Virus record (IMG/VR): IMGVR_UViG_3300025083_000044
Coordinates: 1 to 53,235 of that record
Direction: 5' to 3' (one strand)
Length of the DNA: 53,235 nucleotides
Source: a virus
Shown here piece by piece: positions 15,390 through 24,280 of this stretch. Numbering within the stretch: position 1 is the stretch's first letter; each line of letters begins with the position of its first letter. Under the pieces are notes generated by a model. The model was not told the DNA's origin. It did no database searches and worked only from the letters and a program-made list of their open reading frames with translations. A program made the position numbers and the translations under genes.

Positions 15390-16073
15390 ATGAGCAGTCC
15401 TTTAACATTATCAGAATTAAAAACTTTAATTCAAGATTTTTCAGAAAACTCTGAAACAACTTTTGTTAATACTTTAGATGATATTATTAAAAATGCAGAA
15501 GAAAGAATATTTGAATTAGTTCAGTTTGATTATTTTAGAAGAAATGTTCAAGGATCTATGACAGCTGGCTCTAGGTTTTTAACAGCACCAGATGATTTTG
15601 AATTGTCTTTTTCTCTTGCATGTATAGATAGTACAGGTAAATATTATTATCTTGATAAAAAACATCCGAGTTTTATGCAAGAATATACTCCAGATCCAAC
15701 AGATTCAGGATCAAGAGGTCTTCCTTTATATTATGGTGACTTTGACAAAAACTTAAATACTGGAACAAAAGAATCAACACTAATCATTGCTCCAGTTCCA
15801 GATCAAAATTATACAACTGAGCTACACTATTTATATAAACCTAACTCTTTAGTTACAGATACAACAGGGACTTGGATGTCAGAACATGCAAGAAATGGGT
15901 TATTATACGCATGTCTAGTTGAGGCTTATATTTTTATGAAAGGCGATGCTGATATGATGAAACTATACGAAGATAGATTTCAACAAGAAATGGCAAGATT
16001 AAAAAATAAAGCAGAGGCAAGAGGAAGAAGAGACGAATACAGATATGATTCGTTGAGAACACAGATTACTTAG
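15390..16073 (+). CDS. Phage adaptor / head-tail joining protein, 227 aa
   Basis: The N-terminus LTLSELKTLIQDFSENSETTFV (residues 5-26) leads into TLDDIIKNAEERIFELVQFDYFRR and a beta-rich middle. A C-terminal helix follows (ARNGLLYACLVEAYIFMKGDADMMKLYEDRFQQEMARL). This organisation is that of phage adaptor proteins, which resemble T7 gp11 and related neck proteins. It follows the gp4-like and cupredoxin genes. The precise place in the neck is inferred. Confidence 0.75.
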   Translation: MSSPLTLSELKTLIQDFSENSETTFVNTLDDIIKNAEERIFELVQFDYFRRNVQGSMTAGSRFLTAPDDFELSFSLACIDSTGKYYYLDKKHPSFMQEYTPDPTDSGSRGLPLYYGDFDKNLNTGTKESTLIIAPVPDQNYTTELHYLYKPNSLVTDTTGTWMSEHARNGLLYACLVEAYIFMKGDADMMKLYEDRFQQEMARLKNKAEARGRRDEYRYDSLRTQIT

Positions 16074-16093
16074 TTTTTAAAAAAGGAGAAGAT

Positions 16094-16837
16094 ATGAAAC
16101 CAATCAAGAAACTTGAAGGTAAAACCGTAGCTATTGTCGGAATGGGTAGTAGTTGGTTTGATTATAATTTAGCAAAATCGCATGGAGCTCATTTTGATGA
16201 GGTTTGGGCTATTAACTCAGTAGCCTCTGTTATATTTCATGACAGGGTGTTTATGATGGACCCAGCTTCTAGATTTTTAGATACTGATGATGCGGGCGGC
16301 CAAACCAATAGTATGTCTAAACTTCTTACAGAGCATGAAGGCCCAGTTTACACATGCGAAAAAGATGATCGTTGTCCTGGGTTAGTAGAATACCCGATTG
16401 AAGAAGTGTTAAGTGCATGTGGCTGTCATTATTTAAACAATACAGTTTCTTATGCAGTAGCATTTGCTGTTTGGAATAAGGTTGCAAAAATAAAATTATT
16501 TGGAATTGATTTTAGTTATAAAGGTAATTTGCATTTTGCTGAATCAGGCAGAGCATCTGTAGAGTTTTGGTTAAGCAAAGCTATGAATCAAGGCATCCAA
16601 GTTGAAGTTGCACATACAAGCTATTTGCTTGATACAGCAGTTCCTGCTGATGAAAAACTTTATGGCTATCATAGGCTGGATGACCCCTTGGTTGTTATTA
16701 CAGATGAAAATGGAATATTAATTGCTAAAAAAAGAAGCCAAGTTCAACAGTTTAAACAAGAGCAAGAACCTGTTTTAATTGATAGAAATGATAGCCACCT
16801 TAAAAAAAATAAAGTAGGAGAGCCTAACAAATGGTAA
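16094..16837 (+). CDS. Rossmann-like conserved phage protein, 247 aa
   Basis: The N-terminus VAIVGMGSSWFDYNLAKSHG (about residues 11-30) has a Gly-rich loop after a hydrophobic strand. EVWAINSVASVIFHDRVFMMDP and KIKLFGIDFSYKG (about 37-58 and 147-159) follow. The pattern resembles the DUF115/MptE-like or sialyltransferase-like Rossmann group, in which nucleotides or nucleotide-sugars are bound. A clear AAAGGAG site precedes the ATG. It may be an enzyme carried in the tail module. The activity is not known, and the last 50 residues are charged and probably disordered. Confidence 0.6.
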   Translation: MKPIKKLEGKTVAIVGMGSSWFDYNLAKSHGAHFDEVWAINSVASVIFHDRVFMMDPASRFLDTDDAGGQTNSMSKLLTEHEGPVYTCEKDDRCPGLVEYPIEEVLSACGCHYLNNTVSYAVAFAVWNKVAKIKLFGIDFSYKGNLHFAESGRASVEFWLSKAMNQGIQVEVAHTSYLLDTAVPADEKLYGYHRLDDPLVVITDENGILIAKKRSQVQQFKQEQEPVLIDRNDSHLKKNKVGEPNKW

Positions 16838-17124
16838 TGAGTTATAAAGCTGGTCCAGAGCTAGGCGTAATAGAGGTTCATACAACAGATGAGGGAGGAC
16901 ACTCTACTGAGTTTTGGGCAAAGCGTTGTATAGAAAAAATGATTCATGTTAGTGATGATGCGCCTGAAGAAATAAAAAAACAGGTGCAGACCTACAAAGA
17001 CAATATAGAAAAACTTATTGAACTATATATGCAAAATGCTATAAAATCTGATAGGATTACAATTAATAATCAATTAGATAAAGCAGGCTTAAAAGAGGCT
17101 GCCGATTTAATTAGGAAACTATAA
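16831..17124 (+). CDS. Hypothetical phage protein, 97 aa
   Basis: This mostly helical, charged protein starts inside the last codons of its upstream neighbour (seven-base overlap) after a TAGGAG site. An ATG two codons further in (MSYKAG) is an alternative start. It contains TEFWAKRCIEKMIHVSDDAPEEIKKQ (about residues 25-50). Similar small proteins occur in marine podovirus tail modules. The role is unknown. Confidence 0.65.
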   Translation: MVMSYKAGPELGVIEVHTTDEGGHSTEFWAKRCIEKMIHVSDDAPEEIKKQVQTYKDNIEKLIELYMQNAIKSDRITINNQLDKAGLKEAADLIRKL

Positions 17125-17128
17125 TATT

Positions 17129-17554
17129 ATGGCAATATCATCAACACTTACAACAAGCTTTAAGAAAGAGCTTCTTCTTGGCAATCATAACTTTGCTACC
17201 AATGGAGATGCGTTTAAATTAGCTTTGTATACTTCATCAGCTACTTTAGGAGCTACCACAACTTCTTTCACCACTACAGGTCAAGCATCTGGTACTAACT
17301 ATTCTTCAGGTGGAGGAACTTTAACTAAAGTTGCACCTACAAGTTCTGGTACTACAGCCTTTACTGATTTTGGTGATTTGACTTTTAGTACAGCTACTAT
17401 TACTGCTAGAGGATGTATGATTTATAACAGCTCTGACAGTAACAAATCAGTAGCAACAATTGACTTTGGTGGCGATAAAACATCTACCGCTGGAGACTTC
17501 ACTATTGTATTCCCAGCAGCAGCAGCTTCTACAGCGATTATAAGAATCGCCTAG
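17129..17554 (+). CDS. Tail-associated beta-rich protein, 141 aa
   Basis: The Thr/Ser/Gly-rich product begins MAISSTLTTSFKKELLLGNHNF and contains DAFKLALYTSSATLG, a pattern common in phage structural proteins near tail fibres. It contains no enzyme motif. It is probably a minor tail or fibre protein. Confidence 0.65.
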   Translation: MAISSTLTTSFKKELLLGNHNFATNGDAFKLALYTSSATLGATTTSFTTTGQASGTNYSSGGGTLTKVAPTSSGTTAFTDFGDLTFSTATITARGCMIYNSSDSNKSVATIDFGGDKTSTAGDFTIVFPAAAASTAIIRIA

Positions 17555-17560
17555 CCTTAA

Positions 17561-18208
17561 ATGGCTATCATTAACGGTTGGGGTCGAGGCACCTGGGGTC
17601 AATTAACCTGGGGCGAACCCATTCCCGTTACTCTTTCAGCGCCTTCGGCGGCAACATCTGCTTTAGGTACTGTATCAGTTGTAGCGAAAGCAAAAGTATC
17701 ACCTAGCGGTTTATCTGCCACAATTACTAATGGAGGCGTAGCAGTTGATGCTGCTGGTGAAGTTGGAGTCAATGGCTTTGCTGGTGTATCAGCGGTTGGA
17801 GTTCCGACAACTGTATCTACTAACAATATTAGCGTAAGTGGGCTAGCGGCCACATCTGCTCTAGGTGCGCCTGGAGTAAACGGTCAAGCTGTAGCATCAG
17901 TTGCAGGGCTTACATCAACTCTTGGCTCAGTATCAGTAGATGTAGATGGTGAGGCTAATGTTGCAGTTACAGGTGTAGCAGCAACAGGAGCTGTAGCCAC
18001 ACCTAGCACCATAACTGATAATAGGTTTAGTGTAAGCGATACTCTTGGCAACCTTCGTAGTTCTGACCCGTTTGTTAATCCAACGGTTAACGCAGCATGC
18101 AACTTTACAATAACAGGCGTATCAGCTACAGGAGAAATAGGACATGTATTTAAATGGCAAGATATTGATGAATCTCAAACGCCTAATTGGACAGACGTAG
18201 CTGCATAA
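17561..18208 (+). CDS. Repetitive Ala/Val/Gly structural protein, 215 aa
   Basis: It opens with INGWGRGTWGQLTWGEP (Trp-Gly motif repeated), a head seen on marine phage tail proteins. It then runs through several degenerate repeats of about 20 residues built on V-x-G-x-x-A-T-x-x-L-G. Examples are VSGLAATSALGAPGV, VAGLTSTLGSVSV and VTGVAATGAVATP. The repeats predict beta-strand stacks as in fibre shafts. The C-terminus DIDESQTPNWTDV is polar. Confidence 0.65.
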   Translation: MAIINGWGRGTWGQLTWGEPIPVTLSAPSAATSALGTVSVVAKAKVSPSGLSATITNGGVAVDAAGEVGVNGFAGVSAVGVPTTVSTNNISVSGLAATSALGAPGVNGQAVASVAGLTSTLGSVSVDVDGEANVAVTGVAATGAVATPSTITDNRFSVSDTLGNLRSSDPFVNPTVNAACNFTITGVSATGEIGHVFKWQDIDESQTPNWTDVAA

Positions 18209-18262
18209 TTTAATATACAATAAGCAATTTAAAATGGCATAATAAATGCTCAGAGGTAAGAA

Positions 18263-19243
18263 ATGGCAACTTATGTAAATAATTTAAGACTCAAAGAAAT
18301 CGCTACAGGTGACGAAAGCGGAACTTGGGGTACTTCTACAAATACCAACTTAGAATTAATTGGTGAAGCTCTCGGTATAGGTACTGAAGCTATTACCACC
18401 AACGCAGATACTCATACAACTACAGTCGCAGATGGATCAGCAGATGCTGGTCGAGCCATGTATCTTAAATATACAGGCACGTTAGATTCAGCTTGTACGA
18501 TTACGATTGGTCCAAATACTATGAAGCGAGTTCAAATAATTGAAAACGCTACGAGTGGATCTCAAAATATTATTATTTCACAAGGCTCAGGAGCTAACGT
18601 AACTATTGCTGCTGGCAAGGTGGCTATAGTTCAATTAGACGGAGCAGGTGCGGGAGCAGCAGTTTTAGATGTGCTTACCGATTTACAACTTTCCGACAGT
18701 TTAACTTTAAATGGCCCAACGCTAACGATAGGTGATGCAACAGCCGAAGATACTAAAATAGTATTTGACGGTAATGCTCAAGACTACTATGTAGGACTTG
18801 ATGATAGTGCTGATGATTTGGTTATAGGTCTTGGTTCAGCAGTAGGTACAACTCCTGGTATTTCAATAGATGAAAACCAGTTTGTTACTATGCCTAAAAA
18901 AGTTACAGCTTCTACTTCAGCTAATATTAGCCAAGTAGCTATTACCTCAAGCTCTAATGCAGTAGCTTGGGACGCAAGAGCTGCCGCAAACGCATATCAT
19001 GTAACCACAGAAAATACGACTTTCTCAGCACCAACTAACGCTGTAGAAGGTGCGATTATTTCTGTAGAAATAGCTCAAGGTGGAACAGCAAGAACGATAG
19101 CGTTCAATACTGTGTTTGAATTTGCTTCCAGCACAGCTCCTACTATCACAGCTACCGCAAACAAAACAGATATACTAGCCTTTCGTTATAATGGCAGCGT
19201 TTGGCAAGAAATTGGTAGAGTTCAAAACCTAGCACAAACATAA
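18263..19243 (+). CDS. Tail fibre protein, 326 aa
   Basis: Virtually all beta-forming residues, with the opening TYVNNLRLKEIATGDESGTWGTSTNTNLELIG typical of fibre proteins I associate with marine phages. The middle has short repeated segments (TLNGPTLTIGDATAEDTKIVFDGNAQDYYVGLDDSADDLVIG), as in receptor-binding fibre shafts. It is the first of four fibre-type genes (18263-22416). It is probably a structural tail fibre contacting the host. Confidence 0.72.
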   Translation: MATYVNNLRLKEIATGDESGTWGTSTNTNLELIGEALGIGTEAITTNADTHTTTVADGSADAGRAMYLKYTGTLDSACTITIGPNTMKRVQIIENATSGSQNIIISQGSGANVTIAAGKVAIVQLDGAGAGAAVLDVLTDLQLSDSLTLNGPTLTIGDATAEDTKIVFDGNAQDYYVGLDDSADDLVIGLGSAVGTTPGISIDENQFVTMPKKVTASTSANISQVAITSSSNAVAWDARAAANAYHVTTENTTFSAPTNAVEGAIISVEIAQGGTARTIAFNTVFEFASSTAPTITATANKTDILAFRYNGSVWQEIGRVQNLAQT

Positions 19244-19244
19244 T

Positions 19245-20675
19245 ATGGAAACGCTACAGCGTACAGCAAATAGAGGAAGCATATCTACTGGTCCTTATGA
19301 GATTGATAATTCTATAAAGCTAGAAGATTCTAATTTCGAGCATATCACTAAAAATTACAGTGGTGATGGTGATATGAAAACTTGGACATACAGCACCTGG
19401 GTAAAAAAAATGAAGTTTGGCTCAGACTTCGATTACATGTATATGTTTGCTGGTCAAAATACTTCTATACATTTTTTGAACAATGGTATTTTGAGAGTTG
19501 CATTATATAATGGTTCAAGCACTGTTTATGCTGACATTGATCGAGTTTTTAGGGATGGATCGGCTTGGTATCATATAATTGTTGTTTTAGATACAACACA
19601 AGGTACTGCGGCAGATAGAGTAAAAATATATATCAATGGGGTAAGACAAACAGAATTTGATAATTCTACATACACTAGCATGTCTCAAAATGAAGAATTC
19701 ACTATTGGTCAGGCATCTGCTAATTATCAAGTTGGTTATTTTTATGCAGGTGGTGGTTCTAATTATGGGTTTAGTGGCTACATGGCAGAAACACACTATG
19801 TTAATGGAACTGCATTAGATGAAACTTCTTTTGGTGAATTTGATAGTGATACTGGTATCTGGATTCCTAAAAGATATACAGGCTCACATGGAAGCAAAGG
19901 TTTTTATTTAAAATTTGATGATTCTTCTAATTTAGGCAAAGATTCAGCAAGTAGTGGTATAGGAGATTTTACTATATCAAATATTGCAGCTATAGACCAA
20001 GCGACAGATACACCAACCAACAATTTTTGCACCATTAACCCTTTGGTAGACAATGCTTTTGCAATATGGCATTTAACAGAAGGTGGTACAAGGGGACCGA
20101 ACACAGCAGAAGGTAATAAAGCTGTAGGCACTTTTGGTGTAAGTTCAGGCAAATGGTATTGGGAAGGTGTTACTACAGCCGCTTCAGGAACTAACTATTG
20201 GCAATGGGGAATAACTCGAATAGATATGCAACAAGGTTTAAGTCACGACCCAGGGCAAGGATCAGCGTGGTACTCAGCAGAAAATACTTTTCTTACTCAA
20301 ACAGGTGTAGGTGCTAGTGACCCTACTTATAATACAGGAATTACATCATATACTGTTGGAGACATTTGGAGCATTTCTTTAAACTGTGATGTTAATCCTT
20401 ATCAAATGACACTTAGATTCAATAATTCAGTAGCTGGAACTTCTGCTAACAATACCGACAGGTCGGTTGGTACTTTTGCAAGTGCAGATGCAGTAATGCC
20501 TTTCTATTTTTTATACAATATTGCTAGTGATGATACATGGCACAATTTTGGCAATCCATTTATAGCAACATTAAGTGGTGGAAATTCTGATGAAAATGGA
20601 TATGGAGATTTTAAATATGCACCCCCATCGGGCTACTACGCTTTGTGTTCAAAGAATTTAGCAGAATTTGGATAA
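19245..20675 (+). CDS. LamG/concanavalin-like tail fibre or spike, 476 aa
   Basis: The N-terminal half (about residues 35-195) carries a LamG-like lectin domain: YSTWVKKMKFG, WYHIIVVLDTTQG, VKIYINGVRQTEFD and the terminal YVNGTALDETSFGEF. A second beta-sandwich resembling a SPRY domain follows (GVSSGKWYWEGVTTAASGTNYWQWGIT, about 298-325). Both domain types bind carbohydrate or protein surfaces, so this is a strong candidate for receptor binding. It starts one base after the previous stop. Confidence 0.78.
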   Translation: METLQRTANRGSISTGPYEIDNSIKLEDSNFEHITKNYSGDGDMKTWTYSTWVKKMKFGSDFDYMYMFAGQNTSIHFLNNGILRVALYNGSSTVYADIDRVFRDGSAWYHIIVVLDTTQGTAADRVKIYINGVRQTEFDNSTYTSMSQNEEFTIGQASANYQVGYFYAGGGSNYGFSGYMAETHYVNGTALDETSFGEFDSDTGIWIPKRYTGSHGSKGFYLKFDDSSNLGKDSASSGIGDFTISNIAAIDQATDTPTNNFCTINPLVDNAFAIWHLTEGGTRGPNTAEGNKAVGTFGVSSGKWYWEGVTTAASGTNYWQWGITRIDMQQGLSHDPGQGSAWYSAENTFLTQTGVGASDPTYNTGITSYTVGDIWSISLNCDVNPYQMTLRFNNSVAGTSANNTDRSVGTFASADAVMPFYFLYNIASDDTWHNFGNPFIATLSGGNSDENGYGDFKYAPPSGYYALCSKNLAEFG

Positions 20676-20681
20676 TTAATT

Positions 20682-21764
20682 ATGGCTTATACAACAATAG
20701 ATAAACCTGAAGATTTCTTTAACACGGTTACCTATACAGGAGATGGAAGTGCTGACCAAAGCATGACTGGTGTAGGATTTAAACCTGACTTTCTTTGGAT
20801 AAAAAGAAGAAATGCAAGTGAACGACATGTATTAACAAATGTTCAAATGGGTGTTTCTAGTGGTGCTTATAAATGGCTAGACTCTTCTGATAGTGAAGCG
20901 GCATTTAGTGGTGGAACTGGTGTTGAATCTTTTGATTCAGATGGTTTTACAATTAAAACTTCTGATTCTACTTGGAACGCTAGTGGTAGCACTTATGTTT
21001 TTTGGAGTTGGAAAGTAAATGGCGGTACAACTTCTTCAAATTCGGATGGAGATATAACCTCAACTGTACAAGCTAATACTACATCAGGGGTTAGTATTAT
21101 GAGTTACTCAGGTACAACTGGTGATGTTCATACTATAGGACATGGACTAGGAGTAACACCTGAAGTTTGGATTGTAAAATCAAGAAGTGATGGTGGAAGT
21201 TTTGATGATTGGTTCTTTTGGCATCACCGAATGGCGGCAAGTAATATTATTGACAACAGAGTAATGTATCTTAATTCAAATGACCCACTACAAACATACA
21301 CAGGTATTAATGCTGTTACGAGTAGCACCATAAGAGTAAAAAGTTCCACAACAGCACAAAATGGAGAAGATTACATAGCTTACGCCTTTGTAGGAAAAAA
21401 AGGCTACAGTAAGTTTGGCAGTTATGTCGGTAATGGCTCTGGAAACGGTCCGTTCGTCTATACAGGTTTTAAACCTGCTTTGGTTATTTTTAAAAGAGTT
21501 GGAGATCAAAGTTGGGATATGCACGATAATACAAGAGACCCCTTTAACCCAATGCCAAAAAGATTACTACCTAATCTTCAAGCCGCAGAAGAATCAAGAC
21601 CAACATCAGGAGGTAGTATAGATTGCATGGATTTTTTATCGAACGGATTTAAAATAAGGTCAATAGAAAGCATACTAAATACAAGTGGTGATACATACGT
21701 TTACATGGCATGGGCGGAAAATCCATTTGTGACTTCAACAGGGATTCCAACAACAGCTAGGTAA
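20682..21764 (+). CDS. Tail fibre protein with DUF7483-like repeats, 360 aa
   Basis: Two related halves are visible, each with GFKPDFLWIKRR or GFKPALVIFKRV followed by a Trp-containing strand. Each ends with a SxGFxI then TYVxxxW pattern (about residues 85-110 and 325-350). This duplicated unit matches the DUF7483 domain I recall from marine phage fibres. It is likely host-surface binding and works with the LamG protein encoded upstream. Confidence 0.75.
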   Translation: MAYTTIDKPEDFFNTVTYTGDGSADQSMTGVGFKPDFLWIKRRNASERHVLTNVQMGVSSGAYKWLDSSDSEAAFSGGTGVESFDSDGFTIKTSDSTWNASGSTYVFWSWKVNGGTTSSNSDGDITSTVQANTTSGVSIMSYSGTTGDVHTIGHGLGVTPEVWIVKSRSDGGSFDDWFFWHHRMAASNIIDNRVMYLNSNDPLQTYTGINAVTSSTIRVKSSTTAQNGEDYIAYAFVGKKGYSKFGSYVGNGSGNGPFVYTGFKPALVIFKRVGDQSWDMHDNTRDPFNPMPKRLLPNLQAAEESRPTSGGSIDCMDFLSNGFKIRSIESILNTSGDTYVYMAWAENPFVTSTGIPTTAR

Positions 21765-21792
21765 AAAAATTAATTTGAGGTAATATAGAATC

Positions 21793-22416
21793 ATGTGGGC
21801 ATCAATAGATACAGACAATAACGTAACCAAGGTTTATACAAGACCGACAGCCATTACTTATGGGGATGTAAATTATCCCTCAAACGTAATGTCTTCTTGG
21901 TCTAATTCTGAACTAGCAACGATAGGGGTTTATCCAGCTATAACTGACAATAGTAATTACGAAGACCCTGCTTACTATATTAATACTAACGAAACTTTTA
22001 CTTATTACGATAGCGTAAGCGTAGGTGGCACAACTTATACAAAAACAGTCGTAGGAGCTTACGGAACAGCAACACCTATGCCTTTAGGCGATACAACAAC
22101 AACCGATTCTGATGGTGAAACAATCACAACTCCAGGTTTAAAATCAAAAGCTATTTCAACTCAACAAACTGAAGCGTATAGCATTCTTCAACCTTCTGAT
22201 TGGTATGTAGTACGCAAGTCTGAAAACGGAACAGCTATACCTACGGATTGGGATGATTGGAGAGAGTCAATTAGAACGACTTATCAAAGCCAAGTAACGA
22301 TGATTAACGCTTGTACAACGGTTCCTCAGCTACAGGCTTTGTATGTGTATAACAATGCAACGCCGCCAGTTAGGCCGTTGCCTGTATTTCCACCTTCACC
22401 TGATCAAACTTCATAG
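21793..22416 (+). CDS. Tail fibre-associated protein, 207 aa
   Basis: The beginning MWASIDTDNNVTKVYTRP and the C-terminal DWYVVRKSENGTAIPTDWDDWRESIRTTY (about residues 145-173) match an arrangement seen in phage tail-fibre assembly or chaperone-type proteins. The C-terminus is Pro-rich. It ends the fibre gene group and is followed by small genes. Confidence 0.6.
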   Translation: MWASIDTDNNVTKVYTRPTAITYGDVNYPSNVMSSWSNSELATIGVYPAITDNSNYEDPAYYINTNETFTYYDSVSVGGTTYTKTVVGAYGTATPMPLGDTTTTDSDGETITTPGLKSKAISTQQTEAYSILQPSDWYVVRKSENGTAIPTDWDDWRESIRTTYQSQVTMINACTTVPQLQALYVYNNATPPVRPLPVFPPSPDQTS

Positions 22417-22425
22417 GAGTAAAAT

Positions 22426-22554
22426 ATGGATATATTAATACCATTAGCAATTGTTCTTGTAGTTGCATGTTTAGCGGCCAAAAAATTTTCACCCAAACAT
22501 TGGGATATAGGCGTTTCTAATTTTAAAAAAATAATTTCTAAATTTAAGAAGTAA
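22426..22554 (+). CDS. Small single-pass membrane protein, 42 aa
   Basis: ATG at 22426 follows a GGAG ribosome site. Residues 3-18 are a hydrophobic helix (ILIPLAIVLVVACLAA), followed by a basic Lys-rich tail. The stop is one base before the next ATG. It could be a holin-like or membrane-anchoring peptide. Confidence 0.6.
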   Translation: MDILIPLAIVLVVACLAAKKFSPKHWDIGVSNFKKIISKFKK

Positions 22555-22555
22555 C

Positions 22556-22759
22556 ATGTCTTGGTTTAAAAAAGTATTACATTTTTTTACTCCTCTTAGT
22601 TCAGCAGAACTACCCAATCCTCTTAAAGAGAAAATGGAAACAGTTAGAGCCAGAAATAAAAAAGGCAGATATGTTGCTGACGATCCTAGCACTCTAGACG
22701 TAAACGAAGCTTATACAAAAGTTCCAAAAAAAAGAGGCCGACCTCGTAAGAAAAAATAA
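22556..22759 (+). CDS. Small basic protein with AT-hook-like C-terminus, 67 aa
   Basis: An N-terminal WFKKVLHFFTP is followed by NKKGRYVADDPST and a C-terminal PKKRGRPRKKK. The GRP core flanked by basic residues is the classic AT-hook, which binds the minor groove of AT-rich DNA. It overlaps the next start by one base. Similar small marine-phage proteins carry the VADDPST and RGRP pattern. The role is unknown. Confidence 0.65.
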   Translation: MSWFKKVLHFFTPLSSAELPNPLKEKMETVRARNKKGRYVADDPSTLDVNEAYTKVPKKRGRPRKKK

Positions 22760-23202
22760 TGTATGAGTATAGTTGCCAGGTCACTAGGGTGGTTGATGGC
22801 GACACTATTGACGCTGATCTGGATCTCGGTTTTAATATTCATCATAAGTGTCGCGTACGTTTATACGGTATTGACACTCCCGAGTCGAGAACTCGCGACA
22901 AAGACGAAAAGGCTAGAGGTAAGATAGCTGCTAAGTTTTTACAAGACGCCATATCAAATGGCAAGCACGTCATCTTACAGACGCAATTAAAAGACTCTAA
23001 AGGTAAATTCGGTAGAGTTTTGGCATCAGTTATCGTAGATGGAATAGATATTAACCAGCAAATGATTGAAAAATATATGGCGGTTAAATATACAGGCCAA
23101 AGCAAGCAGGATATTAAATTAGAGCATATGAATAATAGAGCTAAATTAATTGAACTAGGAGTTTATAAGCCAAATGGACAAGGAGCAGCAACATCACGAT
23201 AA
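22759..23202 (+). CDS. Staphylococcal nuclease-like (SNase/thermonuclease) protein
   Basis: It is predicted to be a calcium-dependent phosphodiesterase cutting DNA or RNA. The 147 residues contain the OB-fold and conserved positions: VVDGDTI (Asp13, Asp15), RLYGIDTPESR (Arg34, Asp39, Thr40, Glu42) and GKFGR with Arg86. These correspond to the SNase calcium ligands and catalytic arginines. No signal peptide is present, so it acts inside the cell or in the virion. The next gene starts 29 bases inside its C-terminus. Confidence 0.88.
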   Translation: MYEYSCQVTRVVDGDTIDADLDLGFNIHHKCRVRLYGIDTPESRTRDKDEKARGKIAAKFLQDAISNGKHVILQTQLKDSKGKFGRVLASVIVDGIDINQQMIEKYMAVKYTGQSKQDIKLEHMNNRAKLIELGVYKPNGQGAATSR

Positions 23203-24280
23203 AATAATAGCTTGGTCGGCTATTGGGTTTTTAGTAACTTTAGTTATTGGTTTATCTGTAAATGTTAGCGCTCAGTCCTCTCAACAGTCTGGTACAGCTT
23301 GCGTCAACGGATCTCAGTATTGCGAAAACAATAGTTTGGATACAGTCAATACGACTACAACCACAAATACCAACACGAACACCAACACCAATCAAAACAC
23401 TAATACGAATACCAATACTAATTCTAATACCAACGTATCGACTAATACGAATAATTCGACTAATACAAATTCCAATACGAATGTTTCGACTAATTCAAAT
23501 ACAAATGTAAATACTTCGACCTCGAATAACACTAATACGAATAACAACGTCAATACTTCGACATCTAACTCAACGGTTAATTCAACCGTTAATCAAAATG
23601 TTAACAATACTAATAACTCGACTTCGACTAGCTCTAATACAAATCAAAACACCAATATTAATCAATCGACTTCAGATTCTAACGTCAAAACTGACAACAG
23701 AAACGTAAACGAAAATAATACTAAATCTGATAATACAAACCGAAATATTAACGAATCTAATTCTACTCAAACAATTAATCAAAACGTCAAGAGCAAGGCT
23801 CCTCCAGCGTCTGCAATAGCCCCAAGCATTATGTCCTATTCGCAAGATCTTTGTACTGTAGGCCGCTCTGGTGCGTTCCAGGGACAAGTATTTGGCTTCT
23901 CTACAGGAGCTACTGTTACTGACGAAAACTGCGAACGGTTAAAACTATCTAAGTATCTTTACGATACTGGTATGAAAGTAGCCAGCGTTAGTATTCTTTG
24001 CCAAGACGAAAGGGTGTTTAAAGCTATGGAAATGGCTGGTACTCCTTGTCCTTACAGAGGCAAAATAGGAGCAGAAGCAACTTTAGCTTGGGCTGAAAAT
24101 AAATCTAAAAGACCAGATGTTAAAGATCAAGAAAAGTTATTCATACAAAAATGTACACACGATTCAAACCCCAACAGAGAAAAAATAAATAAAGATGTTG
24201 TTGGCGCAGTTAAAGTTATATATACAAGAAAAACTAAAACCAACAAACAATGCCGAAACGAATTCTATGCTACGCAGTAG
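23174..24280 (+). CDS. Membrane-anchored or exported Asn/Thr-repeat protein, 368 aa
   Basis: An N-terminal hydrophobic segment (IIAWSAIGFLVTLVIGLSVNVSA, about residues 11-33) is probably a signal peptide or anchor, with a possible cleavage after VSA. Residues 57-205 are almost only Asn and Thr/Ser in a TN-TN pattern of low complexity. The C-terminal 160 residues form a globular Cys-containing domain (PSIMSYSQDLCTVGRSGAFQGQVFGFSTGATV, then CERLKLS) with about six Cys. It starts within the SNase gene and overlaps the next gene by 31 bases. It may be an envelope-acting or surface protein made late in infection. The function is unknown. Confidence 0.7.
   Translation: MDKEQQHHDKIIAWSAIGFLVTLVIGLSVNVSAQSSQQSGTACVNGSQYCENNSLDTVNTTTTTNTNTNTNTNQNTNTNTNTNSNTNVSTNTNNSTNTNSNTNVSTNSNTNVNTSTSNNTNTNNNVNTSTSNSTVNSTVNQNVNNTNNSTSTSSNTNQNTNINQSTSDSNVKTDNRNVNENNTKSDNTNRNINESNSTQTINQNVKSKAPPASAIAPSIMSYSQDLCTVGRSGAFQGQVFGFSTGATVTDENCERLKLSKYLYDTGMKVASVSILCQDERVFKAMEMAGTPCPYRGKIGAEATLAWAENKSKRPDVKDQEKLFIQKCTHDSNPNREKINKDVVGAVKVIYTRKTKTNKQCRNEFYATQ
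23350..23790 (+). repeat. Low-complexity Asn/Thr-coding repeat
   Basis: Within the gene at 23174 the DNA consists of AATAC/AACAC/TCGAC-type units coding alternating Asn and Thr/Ser. No regular spacers are present, so it is a protein repeat and not a CRISPR array. Such tracts are prone to slippage length change. Confidence 0.85.

Noticed and set aside
23350-23790. Short repeats resembling a CRISPR array
   Set aside because: The repeat is a continuous Asn/Thr coding tract with no constant repeat-spacer structure.
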